DNA from: Anaeramoeba flamelloides
Taxonomy: Eukaryota; Metamonada; Anaeramoebidae
DNA length: 64,000 bases
Assembly (NCBI GenBank): GCA_027625915.1
Contig: JANTQA010000026.1
Location: 5,952,001 to 6,016,000 of the forward strand
Reading direction: 5' to 3'
In this document: one piece after another, positions 63,674 through 64,000 of the stretch
Layout: every line of letters begins with the position of its first letter
Numbering within the stretch: the first letter of the stretch is position 1
Program-made: the position numbers and the translations under genes
Notes under the pieces: model-generated
What the model was told of the DNA's origin: nothing
The model's input: only the letters and a program-made list of their open reading frames with translations
Databases searched by the model: none

Positions 63674-64000
63674 TAAATATATTTCTCAAACTTTACACAG
63701 AAAAAAATTGTTGAGATAATCCATATTATAAAATGTTAGAAATTAATGGAGATGAAAAAAAATAACAAATATTTTTTCTCATCTTTTTTTTTTTTTCTGA
63801 AATTCTTTTGAAAGATTAAAAATAATAATTTTTTAAAAAAACACTTTTATTAAAAAAATATTGAAAAAATTTCCTAAATAAATAATTTTTTGAATATTTT
63901 TTTCAAATTATAACCTTATTTAAAGTAACTTTAAAAAAGTGTGAAATATCATTTTTAATATAAGTACATAAATAGGTAATAATAAGTTTTTCTTCTTTTT
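63674..64000. other. 3' flank of the RalGAP-beta gene
   Basis: AT-rich sequence after the TAA stop with AATAAATA at about 63674-63680. No further exon is visible before the window ends. Confidence 0.4.

Noticed and set aside
1-64000. CRISPR arrays, bacterial operons, rRNA or organelle DNA
   Set aside because: There are no regularly spaced repeats of CRISPR type, no Shine-Dalgarno-led gene strings and no rRNA blocks. Splicing and protein families are nuclear eukaryotic.

Overview
The window is very AT-rich nuclear DNA from a unicellular eukaryote. It has spliceosomal GT-AG introns, homopolymeric N/Q/K/E tracts inside coding exons, and introns and spacers crowded with small inverted-repeat elements and LINE remnants. 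Proteins of neurobeachin, RalGAP-beta and DJ-1 type, together with this composition, suggest a free-living amoeboid protist. Anaeramoeba or an amoebozoan are guesses; the sequence does not fix the lineage. No tRNA, rRNA, CRISPR or prokaryotic gene was seen.

Layout. (1) About 1355-24768, plus strand: one very large BEACH-WD40 gene of the neurobeachin/LRBA type. Its amino-terminal exons resemble the start of ALFY/WDFY3. The four big exons (7258-10348, 11914-13092, 15979-20109, 23102-24768) join in perfect phase and carry, in order, an armadillo region, a ConA-like lectin domain, DUF4704, PH-BEACH, BEACH and WD40 repeats. (2) 24769-27814: spacer with two foldback elements. (3) 27815-29491, minus strand: a complete three-exon DJ-1/PARK7-family gene whose first exon is only four bases. 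(4) 30297-30810, minus strand: two exon-like blocks of an unrecognised gene. (5) 31000-37435: repeat-filled spacer. (6) 37436-45949, plus strand: a gene for an RG-rich, PH-domain, Q-rich coiled-coil protein with a 6-kb repeat-filled intron. (7) 45950-50155: spacer of nested repeats. (8) 50156-63673, plus strand: a RalGAP-beta gene. Eight exons were identified and one short exon is inferred to be missing. It ends in a Rap/Ral-GAP domain.

The three large plus-strand genes encode membrane-traffic or small-GTPase-linked proteins (BEACH scaffold, PH adaptor, RalGAP subunit). They are separate transcription units and nothing in the sequence shows that they act together. Genes were assembled by hand from splice sites, reading phase and remembered family sequences. 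Short introns are about 90-280 bases. Long introns (1.0-6.9 kb) owe most of their length to repeats: at least ten inverted-repeat or dispersed families, recurring two to five times in the window, plus two LINE tails with perfect 16-base target duplications.
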